Origin: Bacteroidota bacterium
GTDB taxonomy: Bacteria > Bacteroidota > Bacteroidia > AKYH767-A > OLB10
NCBI GenBank assembly: GCA_016713445.1
Contig: JADJPB010000021.1
Coordinates: forward strand, 1-64,000
Length of the DNA stretch: 64,000 nucleotides
Reading direction: 5' to 3'
Part shown: positions 46,142 to 54,742 of the stretch, one piece after another
Position numbering within the stretch: the stretch's first letter is position 1
Layout of the letters: each line of letters starts with the position of its first letter
Translations under genes and position numbers: made by a program
Notes under the pieces: generated by a model
What the model was told of the DNA's origin: nothing
Database searches by the model: none
What the model saw: only the letters and a program-made list of their open reading frames with translations

Positions 46142-46611
46142 ATGTTCCTTAAAGAATACTTTAAAACCATATACCTTACGATTCGCTCCTTACTAAAAGG
46201 AATGAAAACGACTGGCTATTATTTTACACATAAAAGTGAAATCATCACGGAACAATATCCTGAAGTCCGTCCTGTTTTAGCAGAACGATTTAAGGGAGAA
46301 GTGATCATGCCCCATAACGAAGCGAACGAACATAGTTGCACCGGATGCCAGGCTTGCGAAATAGCTTGTCCGAATGGAACTATCAAGATCGTAACCAAGA
46401 ACGAAGTTAATGCAGAAGGAAAAAGAAGAAAGCAATAGATACTTTCGTATACCATTTAGAATTATGCACCATGTGCAATCTCTGTGTGGTAGCTTGTCCT
46501 TCTGATGCGATCGTTATGGCCAACAATTACGAACACAGCGTATTTGACAGAAGAGAATTCACCAAGGTCTTGAATAAACCGGGATCTAAAATTATGGAGG
46601 GCGTAGAATAA
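46142..46611 (+). CDS. nuoI: NADH-quinone oxidoreductase subunit I (one frameshift)
   Basis: The first frame covers residues 1-98 and contains the first 4Fe-4S motif, CTGCQACEIACP. It stops at 46438 after EGKRRKQ. One extra A in the run 46420-46424 restores EGKKKKAIDTFVYHLELCTMCNLC, with the second motif CTMCNLCVVACP, and the end KPGSKIMEGVE at TAA 46609-46611. The protein would then have about 156 residues, normal for NuoI, which holds clusters N6a and N6b. Because both motifs are needed, the break is most likely a sequencing error. The stop overlaps the nuoJ start (TAATG). Confidence 0.88.
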
Positions 46612-47129
46612 TGAGTGCATCTGCAACCGCATTTTATTTGATGGCCGCTTTTATTTTAACAACGGGCATTCTTACCGTAACGACAAAAAAATTATTTCGT
46701 GCTGCAATTTGGTTACTATTTTCACTAATTGGAATCGCTGCATTATACTTTTGGATGGAAGTTGAATTTGCCGCTGCCGTGCAAGTCATCGTTTATGTTG
46801 GTGGAATCGTGGTGCTGATCATTTTCTCCATCTTCCTTACCAATCAAGAAGGAGTGAACATGCCATCGGCATTAACGAAGCGATCGTTGTTCGCGGGATT
46901 GGCTGTAGTATCGGCCGCTGCATATACTTGCCTACTCTTATCTAATCATTACTGGATGAAAGGATCGGATGTTGTATTTGATCCCTCTGTAAATAAAATC
47001 GGACGCTTACTTGTTGCCAATACCCCCGAGAGCTTTGTGCTCCCATTTGAATTAGTGAGTGTATTATTATTAGCAGCGATGGTGGGCTGTATTGTCATCG
47101 CCATGAAAGCAAAACCTGAAACCAAATGA
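46611..47129 (+). CDS. nuoJ: NADH-quinone oxidoreductase subunit J
   Basis: The 172-residue protein has five membrane helices; WLLFSLIGIAALYFWMEVEF and AVQVIVYVGGIVVLIIFSIF contain the conserved YVGG of helix 3, whose pi-bulge is important for coupling. The start ATG overlaps the nuoI stop by one base and the stop overlaps nuoK by four (ATGA), indicating coupled translation. Confidence 0.92.
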   Translation: MSASATAFYLMAAFILTTGILTVTTKKLFRAAIWLLFSLIGIAALYFWMEVEFAAAVQVIVYVGGIVVLIIFSIFLTNQEGVNMPSALTKRSLFAGLAVVSAAAYTCLLLSNHYWMKGSDVVFDPSVNKIGRLLVANTPESFVLPFELVSVLLLAAMVGCIVIAMKAKPETK

Positions 47130-47440
47130 GCGAAATCCCCTTTGAACATATCATCTTTCTAAGTACCGCCTTGTTCTTTATTGGTGCGTATGGTTTTCTT
47201 ACACGAAGAAACATGATAGCGATGTTGATGGCGTTGGAGTTGATGCTAAATAGCGTCAACATCAATTTCATTGCATTCAATAAATATCTATTCCCTGATA
47301 CTATTGATGGGCTCGGATTCACCATCTTCATTATTGCGATCGCTGCAGCAGAAGCAGCAGTAGCGATTGCGATCATCATTAACTTATTCCGCAACACAAA
47401 AAATATTGATGCTGAAAAAGCAGATCACTTAAAGCATTAA
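47126..47440 (+). CDS. nuoK: NADH-quinone oxidoreductase subunit K
   Basis: The 104-residue protein has three membrane helices and the family core AMLMALELMLNSVNINFIAF with the two membrane glutamates (in ALELML and AAAEAAVAIAI) used in proton transfer. It overlaps nuoJ by four bases and is followed 14 bases later by nuoL. Confidence 0.95.
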   Translation: MSEIPFEHIIFLSTALFFIGAYGFLTRRNMIAMLMALELMLNSVNINFIAFNKYLFPDTIDGLGFTIFIIAIAAAEAAVAIAIIINLFRNTKNIDAEKADHLKH

Positions 47441-47454
47441 TCACCTCTGTCAAT

Positions 47455-49392
47455 ATGACTTTAGCAAATAATATTCTACTCATTGTTCTCCTTCCCTTGT
47501 GCAGCTTTCTGCTCTTGGGGATTTTTGGGAGAAAATATTTATCTTCTTTTTCAGGTATGATTGGAACCACTTCGTTATTTGTCTCAACGATTCTATCTGT
47601 ACAAACTGCATTTCAATATTTTTTCTTGAACGTATCGGAACATTTCGAAAAAATAGTAGCTTGGAAGATGACATGGCTAACTTTTTCAGAAGGTGTTTCT
47701 ATCGACATGGGAATTTTAGTAGATCCTATTTCGGTAATGATGTTAGTTGTTGTGACGGTAGTTTCATTGATGGTGCATGTGTACAGTTTAGGGTATATGA
47801 AAGGCGAGGAACGATTCGCAACCTATTATTCTTTTTTATCCTTATTTACTTTTTCTATGTTGGGATTAGTAATTGCTGTAAATATATTCCAGATCTATAT
47901 GTTCTGGGAGTTGGTGGGTGTTTCATCGTTTTTGCTGATTGGATATTACTTCGAAAAACCTAGCGCAGTGGCCGCTTCTAAAAAGGCATTTATCGTTACT
48001 CGTTTTGCTGACTTAGGATTTCTTATTGGAATTTTAATTCTTGGATTCGAAGCGAAAACTTTAGACTTCGTTGCGTTGATAGAGCGATTAACTACCTATA
48101 ATTCTCCTTATTTAATATCTGCAACAACTGCTAGTTTCTTGGGTGCAAGTGCACTTACCTGGGGATTATTATTGGTGTTTATGGGCGGTGCCGGAAAGAG
48201 TGCCATGTTTCCTTTGCATATTTGGTTGCCCGATGCGATGGAAGGTCCAACACCAGTATCTGCATTGATTCACGCAGCAACCATGGTGGTTGCAGGAGTG
48301 TTTTTAGTAGCTCGATTATTTCCCATCTTCTCCATTTCTTGTCCGGTCGCATTGGAAGTAGTGATGTGGACAGGAGTAATCTCCGCCTTGTTCGCAGCAA
48401 TCATCGCCTGCACACAAACCGATATCAAAAGAGTACTTGCCTATTCAACGATGTCCCAAATCGGATACATGATGTTTGCATTGTGTGTGTCGGGATATGG
48501 TGGTGAGGCCGGATTAGGATTCACCGCGTCCATGTTTCATTTGTTCACGCATGCATTCTTCAAAGCATTACTCTTCCTAGGTGCAGGTGCTGTGATTCAT
48601 TATATTCATAGTAATGAAATGAAAGACATGGGCGGATTGAGAAAATCGATGCCCGTTACACATATTACTTTCTTGATTGCTTGTTTAGCCATTGCTGGAA
48701 TTCCACCCTTTGCCGGATTCTTCAGTAAAGAAGAAATTTTAACAGCGGCACATCACGCCAATCCAATAGTGTATTATATTGCTTTACTAACGGCAGGCAT
48801 TACCGCATTTTACATGTTCCGATTATATTACAATATCTTTTGGTCGAAGGAAGCGAAAGCTGCGCACCACGACGATCATCATCATGGAGAAGGCACATGG
48901 AGTATGAAAATTCCGCTATTGATATTAAGTGTGGGTGCGATATTAGCTGGATTTATTCCATTTGGAAATTTCGTTTCCAGCGACGGACATCACCTCCACA
49001 TTCCTTTTGAACTTTCTGCAGCGATACTTCCAGTCATCATTGCCGTGGGCGGAATTGGTCTGGCTACGCTCTTTTATAAAAATGAAAACGAACGTCCGAA
49101 TAAATTGGCTGCATCCCTTCAAGGATTCTATAATGCGGCCTATCGCAAATTCTACATTGATGAATTGTATTTATTCATCACCAAAAAAATAATCTTCAAC
49201 CTCATTGCGCAGCCTGCAGCATGGTTGGATAAAAATATTGTAGATGGAAGCATGAATGGAATTGCATCGCTTATTGAATGGAAAGCCAACATGATTAAGT
49301 CTTTTCAATCTGGAAAGGTTCAAGACTACGCATTATACTTCTTCATTGCTGCATTTGGGATCACGGCATTGGCCATTTACTTAGTAAACTAA
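47455..49392 (+). CDS. nuoL: NADH-quinone oxidoreductase subunit L
   Basis: The 645-residue antiporter-like subunit has about 15-16 membrane helices. Signatures are MFWELVGVSSFLLIGYYFEK (conserved Glu), GGAGKSAMFPLHIWLPDAME (Lys and the LPDAM-EGPTPVSALIH loop) and IACTQTDIKRVLAYSTMSQI. A His-rich cytoplasmic loop (AAHHDDHHHGEG) lies near residue 475. The C-terminal lateral helix typical of NuoL is present. The frame is intact. The protein pumps protons at the far end of the membrane arm. Confidence 0.95.
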   Translation: MTLANNILLIVLLPLCSFLLLGIFGRKYLSSFSGMIGTTSLFVSTILSVQTAFQYFFLNVSEHFEKIVAWKMTWLTFSEGVSIDMGILVDPISVMMLVVVTVVSLMVHVYSLGYMKGEERFATYYSFLSLFTFSMLGLVIAVNIFQIYMFWELVGVSSFLLIGYYFEKPSAVAASKKAFIVTRFADLGFLIGILILGFEAKTLDFVALIERLTTYNSPYLISATTASFLGASALTWGLLLVFMGGAGKSAMFPLHIWLPDAMEGPTPVSALIHAATMVVAGVFLVARLFPIFSISCPVALEVVMWTGVISALFAAIIACTQTDIKRVLAYSTMSQIGYMMFALCVSGYGGEAGLGFTASMFHLFTHAFFKALLFLGAGAVIHYIHSNEMKDMGGLRKSMPVTHITFLIACLAIAGIPPFAGFFSKEEILTAAHHANPIVYYIALLTAGITAFYMFRLYYNIFWSKEAKAAHHDDHHHGEGTWSMKIPLLILSVGAILAGFIPFGNFVSSDGHHLHIPFELSAAILPVIIAVGGIGLATLFYKNENERPNKLAASLQGFYNAAYRKFYIDELYLFITKKIIFNLIAQPAAWLDKNIVDGSMNGIASLIEWKANMIKSFQSGKVQDYALYFFIAAFGITALAIYLVN

Positions 49393-49398
49393 AAAGAA

Positions 49399-50902
49399 AT
49401 GAACTTACATCTATTAGTCATAGCTCCGATTGTTACTGCACTGTTTATTCTTTTCTTTAAAGAACTTCGACAAGTGCGTATGATTGCCTTATTAGGAGCT
49501 GGATTCCAATTAATACTAACTGTACTTTTATTAAGTACATTTTGTAATGAAAGAGCAGCGGAAATACAGCACCCATGCTTTTTTATAGTTCTATAGAATG
49601 GTTTAGTCCTTTAGGTATTGCATTTACAACTGGGATTGACGGCATCTCTTTATCGATGATTCTTCTTTCTGCTTTTGTAGTATTGGCTGGAGTCTTGGTA
49701 AGTTGGAAGATGGAAAAAATGAGTCGCGAATTTTTCTTCTTGTTAACGCTTCTAAGTGCTGGTGCTTATGGATTCTTCATTTCACTTGACTTATTTACTT
49801 TATTCTTCTTTTTAGAAGTTGCAGTAATTCCAAAATTTTTATTGATCGGTGTTTGGGGTAGTGGGAAGAAAGAATACAGTGCAATGAAACTTGCATTAAT
49901 GCTAATGGCGGGATCTGCATTTGTATTTTTTTAGGTTTGTTAGGATTGTATTTCAGCACCAACATTGGAAATGGTCAACACACCTTTGATTTTATTGCTA
50001 TATCACGAACAGCCATCTCATTAGACACACAACTTATTTTCTTCCCACTTGCATTCATTGGCTTCGGAATATTCGGTGCGCTCTTTCCATTTCACACTTG
50101 GGTTCCCGACGGACATAGTTCAGCGCCAACGGCAGCTTCTATGTTTCTTGCAGGAATTTCGATGAAATTGGGAGGTTACGGTTGCTTGCGTGTTGCCACT
50201 TATTTAATGCCTGAAGCAGCACACGCGTATGCGCCCTACATTATTTTACTAGCGACCATCGCCATCATTTACGGGGCATTTGCAACGATGATGCAAACCG
50301 ATTTGAAATACATCAATGCATATTCATCGGTGAGTCATTGCGGATTTGTATTACTCGGAATTGGCATGTTGAATGAAACGGCCATTGCAGGTGCAGTGAT
50401 GCAAATGATTTCTCACGGATTAATGACAGCCCTTTTCTTCGCCGCCATCGGAATGATTTACGAAAGAACGCACACTCGTATGGTAGCGCAATTAGGTGGA
50501 CTCTTAAAAGTGATGCCATTCATCTCCACCATTTTTATTATTTCGGGTTTATGTTCTTTAGGACTTCCGGGATTTAGTGGATTCGTTGCAGAAATGACCG
50601 TTTTTATGGGATCCTGGCAACATACCGAAACGCTCTATCGAATTGCAACTATCCTTTCTTGTGCATCCATCGTTGTAACGGCGGTGTATATACTCCGTGC
50701 AGCTGGAAAATCCATCATGGGTCCTATAGTAAATGAACAGCATTTAACTTTAGGTGATGCTACATGGAATGAAAAATCGGCAGCAGTACTCTTATTAAGT
50801 GGCATCATTATGATTGGTATTGCACCCTTCTGGCTAAACGATTTAATAAGTCCTGATGTGAATGGATTAATGTCAAATATTGGTCGCACCTTACTCCCTT
50901 AA
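49399..50902 (+). CDS. nuoM: NADH-quinone oxidoreductase subunit M (two frameshifts)
   Basis: Three consecutive frames make one NuoM of about 500 residues. The first frame gives the N-terminal helix (LLVIAPIVTALFILFF) and ends after EIQHP near CCC 49572-49574, where one C is missing. The second continues MLFYSSIEWFSPLGIAFTTG to T7 49926-49932, where one T is missing and 'FVFLGLLGLYFST' would be read. The third has LAFIGFGIFGALFPFHTWVP, QTDLKYINAYSSVSHCGF and SGLCSLGLPGFSGFVAEM. The family Lys and Glu residues are present. Both breaks are at homopolymers and the gene lies in an otherwise intact operon, so I treat it as functional. Confidence 0.88.
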
Positions 50903-50911
50903 CGATTGACG

Positions 50912-52325
50912 ATGATGAATGAAATTATAAATCTAATGAAACATGAGCTTCTGCTCAGTGTCATACTTTTCCTTCTCTTAATAATAAAGATTGGAAGTAA
51001 TGAAGAAAATTCTTCGCGCTGGCATGTGATGGTCAATGTACTTCTGCTCATTAATTTAATTGTTGGCGTTTGCTGTAATGTTACCGGTGAATTATTCAAC
51101 GGAATGTTTTTATCAAATGATTTAATCCATCTTGAGAAAAGCATTCTAAACCTCGGACTCCTTATCATCTCCTTACAATCACATCCCTACACGCGAAATC
51201 ATCGACACGCTCCTGAATTTTATATTCTCTTATTATCATCTGTATTGGGGATGTTTTTTATGCTATCGTCGGGGCATTTACTTTTATTTTACATTGGCTT
51301 AGAGTTATCAACCATTCCGTTGGCAGCATTGGCAAATTTTAATCTCAACAAAAGTGCGTCCTCGGAAGCTGGAATGAAAATGATTATGTCGTCGGCCTTT
51401 AGTTCAGCTTTATTGTTGATGGGGATCTCGATGATGTATGGAACAACAGGTTCTTTAACTTTTTCCGAAATTACGTTACAGTTGACTGGTGCGCCATTAC
51501 AAGTATTTGCCTTTGTGATGTTGTTCGTAGGATTTGCATTCAAACTTTCTATAGTTCCTTTTCACTTATGGACAGCCGACGTTTATGAAGGAGCTCCGGT
51601 TTCTGTTGCCGCATTCTTATCTGTGATTTCAAAATCAGCCATTGCATTTGTATTTGTTACGGTGCTATTTACTGTTTTTGAATCTATGCTAAATGTCTGG
51701 TACATTTTGTTATTCATCACTGCAGTATTCACCATCGGCATCGGAAATCTTTTCGCATTACGTCAACAAAATATAAAACGTTTTCTTGCCTTTTCTTCTA
51801 TTGCGCAAGTGGGATTTATCTTAGTAGGCATTTCTGGTGGATCACAGGAGAGTCAAGCTTCTGTCATCTACTTTTTTATTGATCTACATCTTTTCCAACT
51901 TAGGAGCATTTGGAGTAGTGAACATTGTTTCTTCCATCACCGGAAAAGAAAGTATCAATGATTACAAGGGTTTCCATAAAACGAATCCGGCATTAAGCTG
52001 GATCATGACCATTTCCTTATTTTCATTGGCAGGAATCCCGCCTACAGCAGGATTCTTCGGAAAATTATTTTTATTAACTGCCGGTGCTTCCACAGGAAAT
52101 TATCTGCTCATAGGGTTCGCTGCCATCAACATGGTAATATCCATGTACTATTATTTACGCATTGTAAAAGCGATGTTCATGGATGTAAACGAACATCCCC
52201 TTCAAAAAATATCCTTTAGTCTATTCCCTAGTATTGCCCTTATCATTTGCATTATCGGAATTTTGTTGACTGGATTTAGTGGAGATCTCTATTCTTATAT
52301 TCATGAATTAAGCATCGGAATTTAA
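50912..52325 (+). CDS. nuoN: NADH-quinone oxidoreductase subunit N (one frameshift)
   Basis: The protein of about 470 residues starts at ATG 50912 (MMNEIINLMKHELLLSV). Signatures are LLLFYIGLELSTIPLAALAN, GFAFKLSIVPFHLWTADVYE (GAPVSV) and KRFLAFSSIAQVGFILVGIS. The frame breaks at T6 51872-51877: five T give SVIYFLLIYIFSNLGAFGVV and the rest, ISLFSLAGIPPTAGFFGKLF, to TAA 52323-52325. It is the third antiporter-like pump and the last classical nuo gene of the cluster. Confidence 0.88.
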
Positions 52326-52337
52326 CAGAAAGAAAAA

Positions 52338-52718
52338 ATGGCAATTAACAAAAACCATGAATTTGAAGAACTGAACGGTATCAAATGCTGTATCGTTGAA
52401 AAGGCAATTCCGATGGAACGTGTTAATTTCATCAAACCTATATTAGAAGGAAATGGGTATACGGTAGTCGTTAGTGGAATCATTCCCAAATCGCCCGCTC
52501 CTGCTCCTGTCGCAGAAGGCGAAACTCCGGCACCACCACTTCCACCTGCTGAACCTACACAATTTACGGTGGGTGTTACTGACATGAGTTTTAATACCAT
52601 CAATGCAATTTTCGGGAGATTTTTAAGAACACGGGAAGGAAAAGTAGTAACGCTGGCTTATTGGCAACAAAAAGACGAACTTGCTCAAGATATCTCTTAT
52701 TTTGAGTTTGGAAAATAG
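52338..52718 (+). CDS. Conserved-looking protein at the end of the nuo operon, function unknown
   Basis: The 126-residue soluble protein lies 12 bases after nuoN on the same strand. It has an N-terminal alpha/beta part (KNHEFEELNGIKCCIVEKAI), a low-complexity linker of Pro, Ala and Glu (about residues 50-76; SPAPAPVAEGETPAPPLPPA) and a C-terminal part (TVGVTDMSFNTINAIFGRFL, GKVVTLAYWQQKDELAQDIS). It has no membrane helix, no cysteine cluster and no signal peptide. I recall proteins of this kind after nuoN in other Bacteroidota, but I know no named family. Position suggests an assembly or accessory role for the truncated complex I; the sequence alone does not show it. Confidence 0.7.
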   Translation: MAINKNHEFEELNGIKCCIVEKAIPMERVNFIKPILEGNGYTVVVSGIIPKSPAPAPVAEGETPAPPLPPAEPTQFTVGVTDMSFNTINAIFGRFLRTREGKVVTLAYWQQKDELAQDISYFEFGK

Positions 52719-52875
52719 AATTTATATTGAACAATTTGAAAAAGAAAAATTTCAAGTTTAAGCTAGATATTACTTTGGGAAGATGCGTGCAATAAAAATA
52801 GTCGAGTTTCAAATAATTTCATTTACCCAATTTTTTTTGTAAAGGTATAATTGAAAATAATCCATTAAATTTTCA

Positions 52876-52924
52876 ATCACGTCGTCGTAGAGGCAGGTAT
52901 GACCTGCCTCTACGACGACGTGAT
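52876..52924. repeat. REP-like 23-bp perfect inverted repeat
   Basis: Two 23-bp arms (left starts atcacgtcgtcgtagaggca, right ends ctacgacgacgtgat) surround the loop ATG. The GC-rich arms differ sharply from the AT-rich surroundings. No T-run follows, so it is not an obvious terminator. It lies after the nuo operon, 158 bases past the stop. Confidence 0.8.
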
Positions 52925-52940
52925 ATTTATAGAGAGATAA

Positions 52941-52998
52941 ATCTAGTTTAGACAAGGCATGCCTTGTCTAAACCAAGTATGACTTGTCTCAACTAGAT
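52941..52998. repeat. REP-like nested palindromes
   Basis: At 52946-52973 there is a 28-bp perfect palindrome (two 14-base arms, gtttagacaaggca then its complement). It is nested in an outer imperfect pair, ATCTAGTTTAGACAAG on the left and CTTGTCTCAACTAGAT ending at 52998 on the right, around ccaagtatga. The GGCATGCC core occurs widely in REP elements of Bacteroidota and cyanobacteria by my recollection. Confidence 0.75.
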
Positions 52999-53053
52999 CT
53001 TAAGCAAATAAATTGCGATCCCACTGGATGGTTTAACTATTCATTGAGCCAAA

Positions 53054-53072
53054 AATATTGACAATCAATATT
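53054..53072. promoter_or_regulatory. Palindrome upstream of the AAA ATPase gene
   Basis: AATATTGA, CAA, TCAATATT forms a perfect 8-bp inverted repeat with a 3-base centre, operator-like, 200 bases before the start codon. Its binding protein is unknown. Confidence 0.4.
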
Positions 53073-53130
53073 TGTATCTTTTTGTCGATTTAAAAGCAAA
53101 TACGCATATTCTTGTATATTTTTGATAATC

Positions 53131-53259
53131 AACCTTATTCAATAAAATTATCCTCTCAATACATCGTGATGATTTTGGTCAAATAAGGTTAAAAAAATTG
53201 AATTTTATTCTTATTTGCCAAAAAAGGTAAAATAAGGTTTTTTTCCAACCTTATTTTAC
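53131..53259. promoter_or_regulatory. Four copies of AACCTTATT in two inverted pairs
   Basis: AACCTTATT occurs at 53131-53139, inverted at 53182-53190, inverted at 53231-53239 and direct at 53247-53255. The last pair is extended to 13 bp arms (gtaaaataaggtt / aaccttattttac) around a 7-base loop and ends 15 bases before the ATG at 53275. In RNA it would fold as a hairpin just ahead of the start codon; in DNA it resembles operators of a dimeric repressor. Confidence 0.6.
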
Positions 53260-53274
53260 TAATTTTGGGTTGTT

Positions 53275-54705
53275 ATGACATTATTACCATTTTCAGAAGA
53301 GCAAATCATCACACGCTTACAATTTGAAAATCCGTGGTGGACCACGGGCCAATTGGATCCGTTTTATAAATCCTTTGCCCCTCGACTTTACTTCAATTTA
53401 CTTTATCCACTAATAAAAAAATCGACCGTGCAACGTGCTGTGGTTTTAATGGGACCAAGAAGAGTTGGTAAAACGGTGATGCTTTATCATACCATTCAAA
53501 AATTAATAGCAGAAGGAGTCTCGCCACAAAAAATTTTATTCATCTCCATTGAAACACCCATCTACAACACTATTTCTATAGATGCCCTTTTTACCATGGC
53601 ACAAAAAGCAACGGGTAAAATGGATACAACAGGATGGTATGTTTTCATTGATGAGATTCAATATTTAAAAGATTGGGAAGTACATCTAAAAACAGTAGTT
53701 GACGACTTCAAGCAATCAAAATTCATCGCCAGTGGATCAGCAGCTGCTGCACTTAAACTCAAGAGTAATGAGAGTGGAGCCGGTCGCTTCACGGACTTTA
53801 TATTACCTCCACTCACATTTTATGAATTCATCCATCTAAAAAAATTAGATGCATTAATACAACCCGGCACCATCCACTGGAAAGGAAACATTGCAAAATT
53901 TTCGTCCGCTACGAACATTACAGAACTCAATCAACACTTCATTGAATATGTGAATTTTGGAGGTTATCCAGAGGTCATCTTCAATAAAGAAATACAAAAT
54001 AATCCAGCTCGATTTATGCGTGCTGATATTATAGACAAAGTTTTGTTAAGAGATTTGCCGGGATTGTATGGAATTAAAGATGTGCAAGAATTAAATTCTC
54101 TCTTCACTACCATTGCATGGAACAGTGGACAAGAATGCAGCATAGACGAACTCAGTAAAAGAAGCGGCGTAAAAAAAACGACAATACGTCAATACATTTC
54201 ATACTTAGAAGCTGCCTTTTTAATTCATTTAGTAAAAAGGGTAGATCAAAAAGCGGGAAAGTTTCAGCGCGAAAACTTTTTTAAAATTTACCTCACCAAC
54301 GCCAGCATACGAAGTGCATTATTTGCTCCACTTACTGCGGAGGCGGATGGCATGGGAGCGCTCATTGAAACCACAATATTTAGTCAATGGATGCAACGCA
54401 TTTCCTTCATCCCACACTATGCTCGATGGAAAAATGGCGAAGTAGATTTGGTCAATATCAGTAACAAAACCAATCAACCCGATTGGGCAGTTGAAATAAA
54501 ATGGAGCAATCGATATTTTGAGAAATCCAATGAATTGAAAAGCCTTAGTTCTTTTTGCATCGAAAATAATCTTACGCAAGCTTTAGTCACCACCATTGAC
54601 AAAACCGGTACGAAAGAGCTCAACAAAATTCAAATTCAATATTTGCCAGCTGCATTATATGCTTACAATGTTGGAAAAAACACCTTAGAAAAACAAAGTA
54701 ATTAG
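53275..54705 (+). CDS. AAA-family ATPase with DUF4143 domain
   Basis: The 476-residue protein has an AAA_14-type ATPase part with Walker A GPRRVGKT (60-67) and Walker B WYVFIDEIQYL (120-130), the sensor-like SKFIASGSAAAALK, and the DUF4143 half with FIEYVNFGGYPEV and LAEAAFLIHL-like YLEAAFLIHLVKRVDQKAGK. The C-terminus (HYARWKNGEVDLVNIS, WAVEIKWSNRYF) resembles the nuclease-fold end typical of this family (D and E-x-K residues). Such orphan ATPases are widespread, often patchy and of unknown function; some are suspected to act on DNA. It stands alone after the REP-like repeats and carries its own operator-like sites. Confidence 0.8.
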   Translation: MTLLPFSEEQIITRLQFENPWWTTGQLDPFYKSFAPRLYFNLLYPLIKKSTVQRAVVLMGPRRVGKTVMLYHTIQKLIAEGVSPQKILFISIETPIYNTISIDALFTMAQKATGKMDTTGWYVFIDEIQYLKDWEVHLKTVVDDFKQSKFIASGSAAAALKLKSNESGAGRFTDFILPPLTFYEFIHLKKLDALIQPGTIHWKGNIAKFSSATNITELNQHFIEYVNFGGYPEVIFNKEIQNNPARFMRADIIDKVLLRDLPGLYGIKDVQELNSLFTTIAWNSGQECSIDELSKRSGVKKTTIRQYISYLEAAFLIHLVKRVDQKAGKFQRENFFKIYLTNASIRSALFAPLTAEADGMGALIETTIFSQWMQRISFIPHYARWKNGEVDLVNISNKTNQPDWAVEIKWSNRYFEKSNELKSLSSFCIENNLTQALVTTIDKTGTKELNKIQIQYLPAALYAYNVGKNTLEKQSN

Positions 54706-54742
54706 AAACGCGAAAAAATCATTTGCAAAATGACATCAATAA

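Noticed and set aside
49399..50902. nuoM as a genuine pseudogene
   Set aside because: Both breaks are single-base changes at homopolymers, all functional motifs are present, and the surrounding operon is complete, so a sequencing error is more likely.
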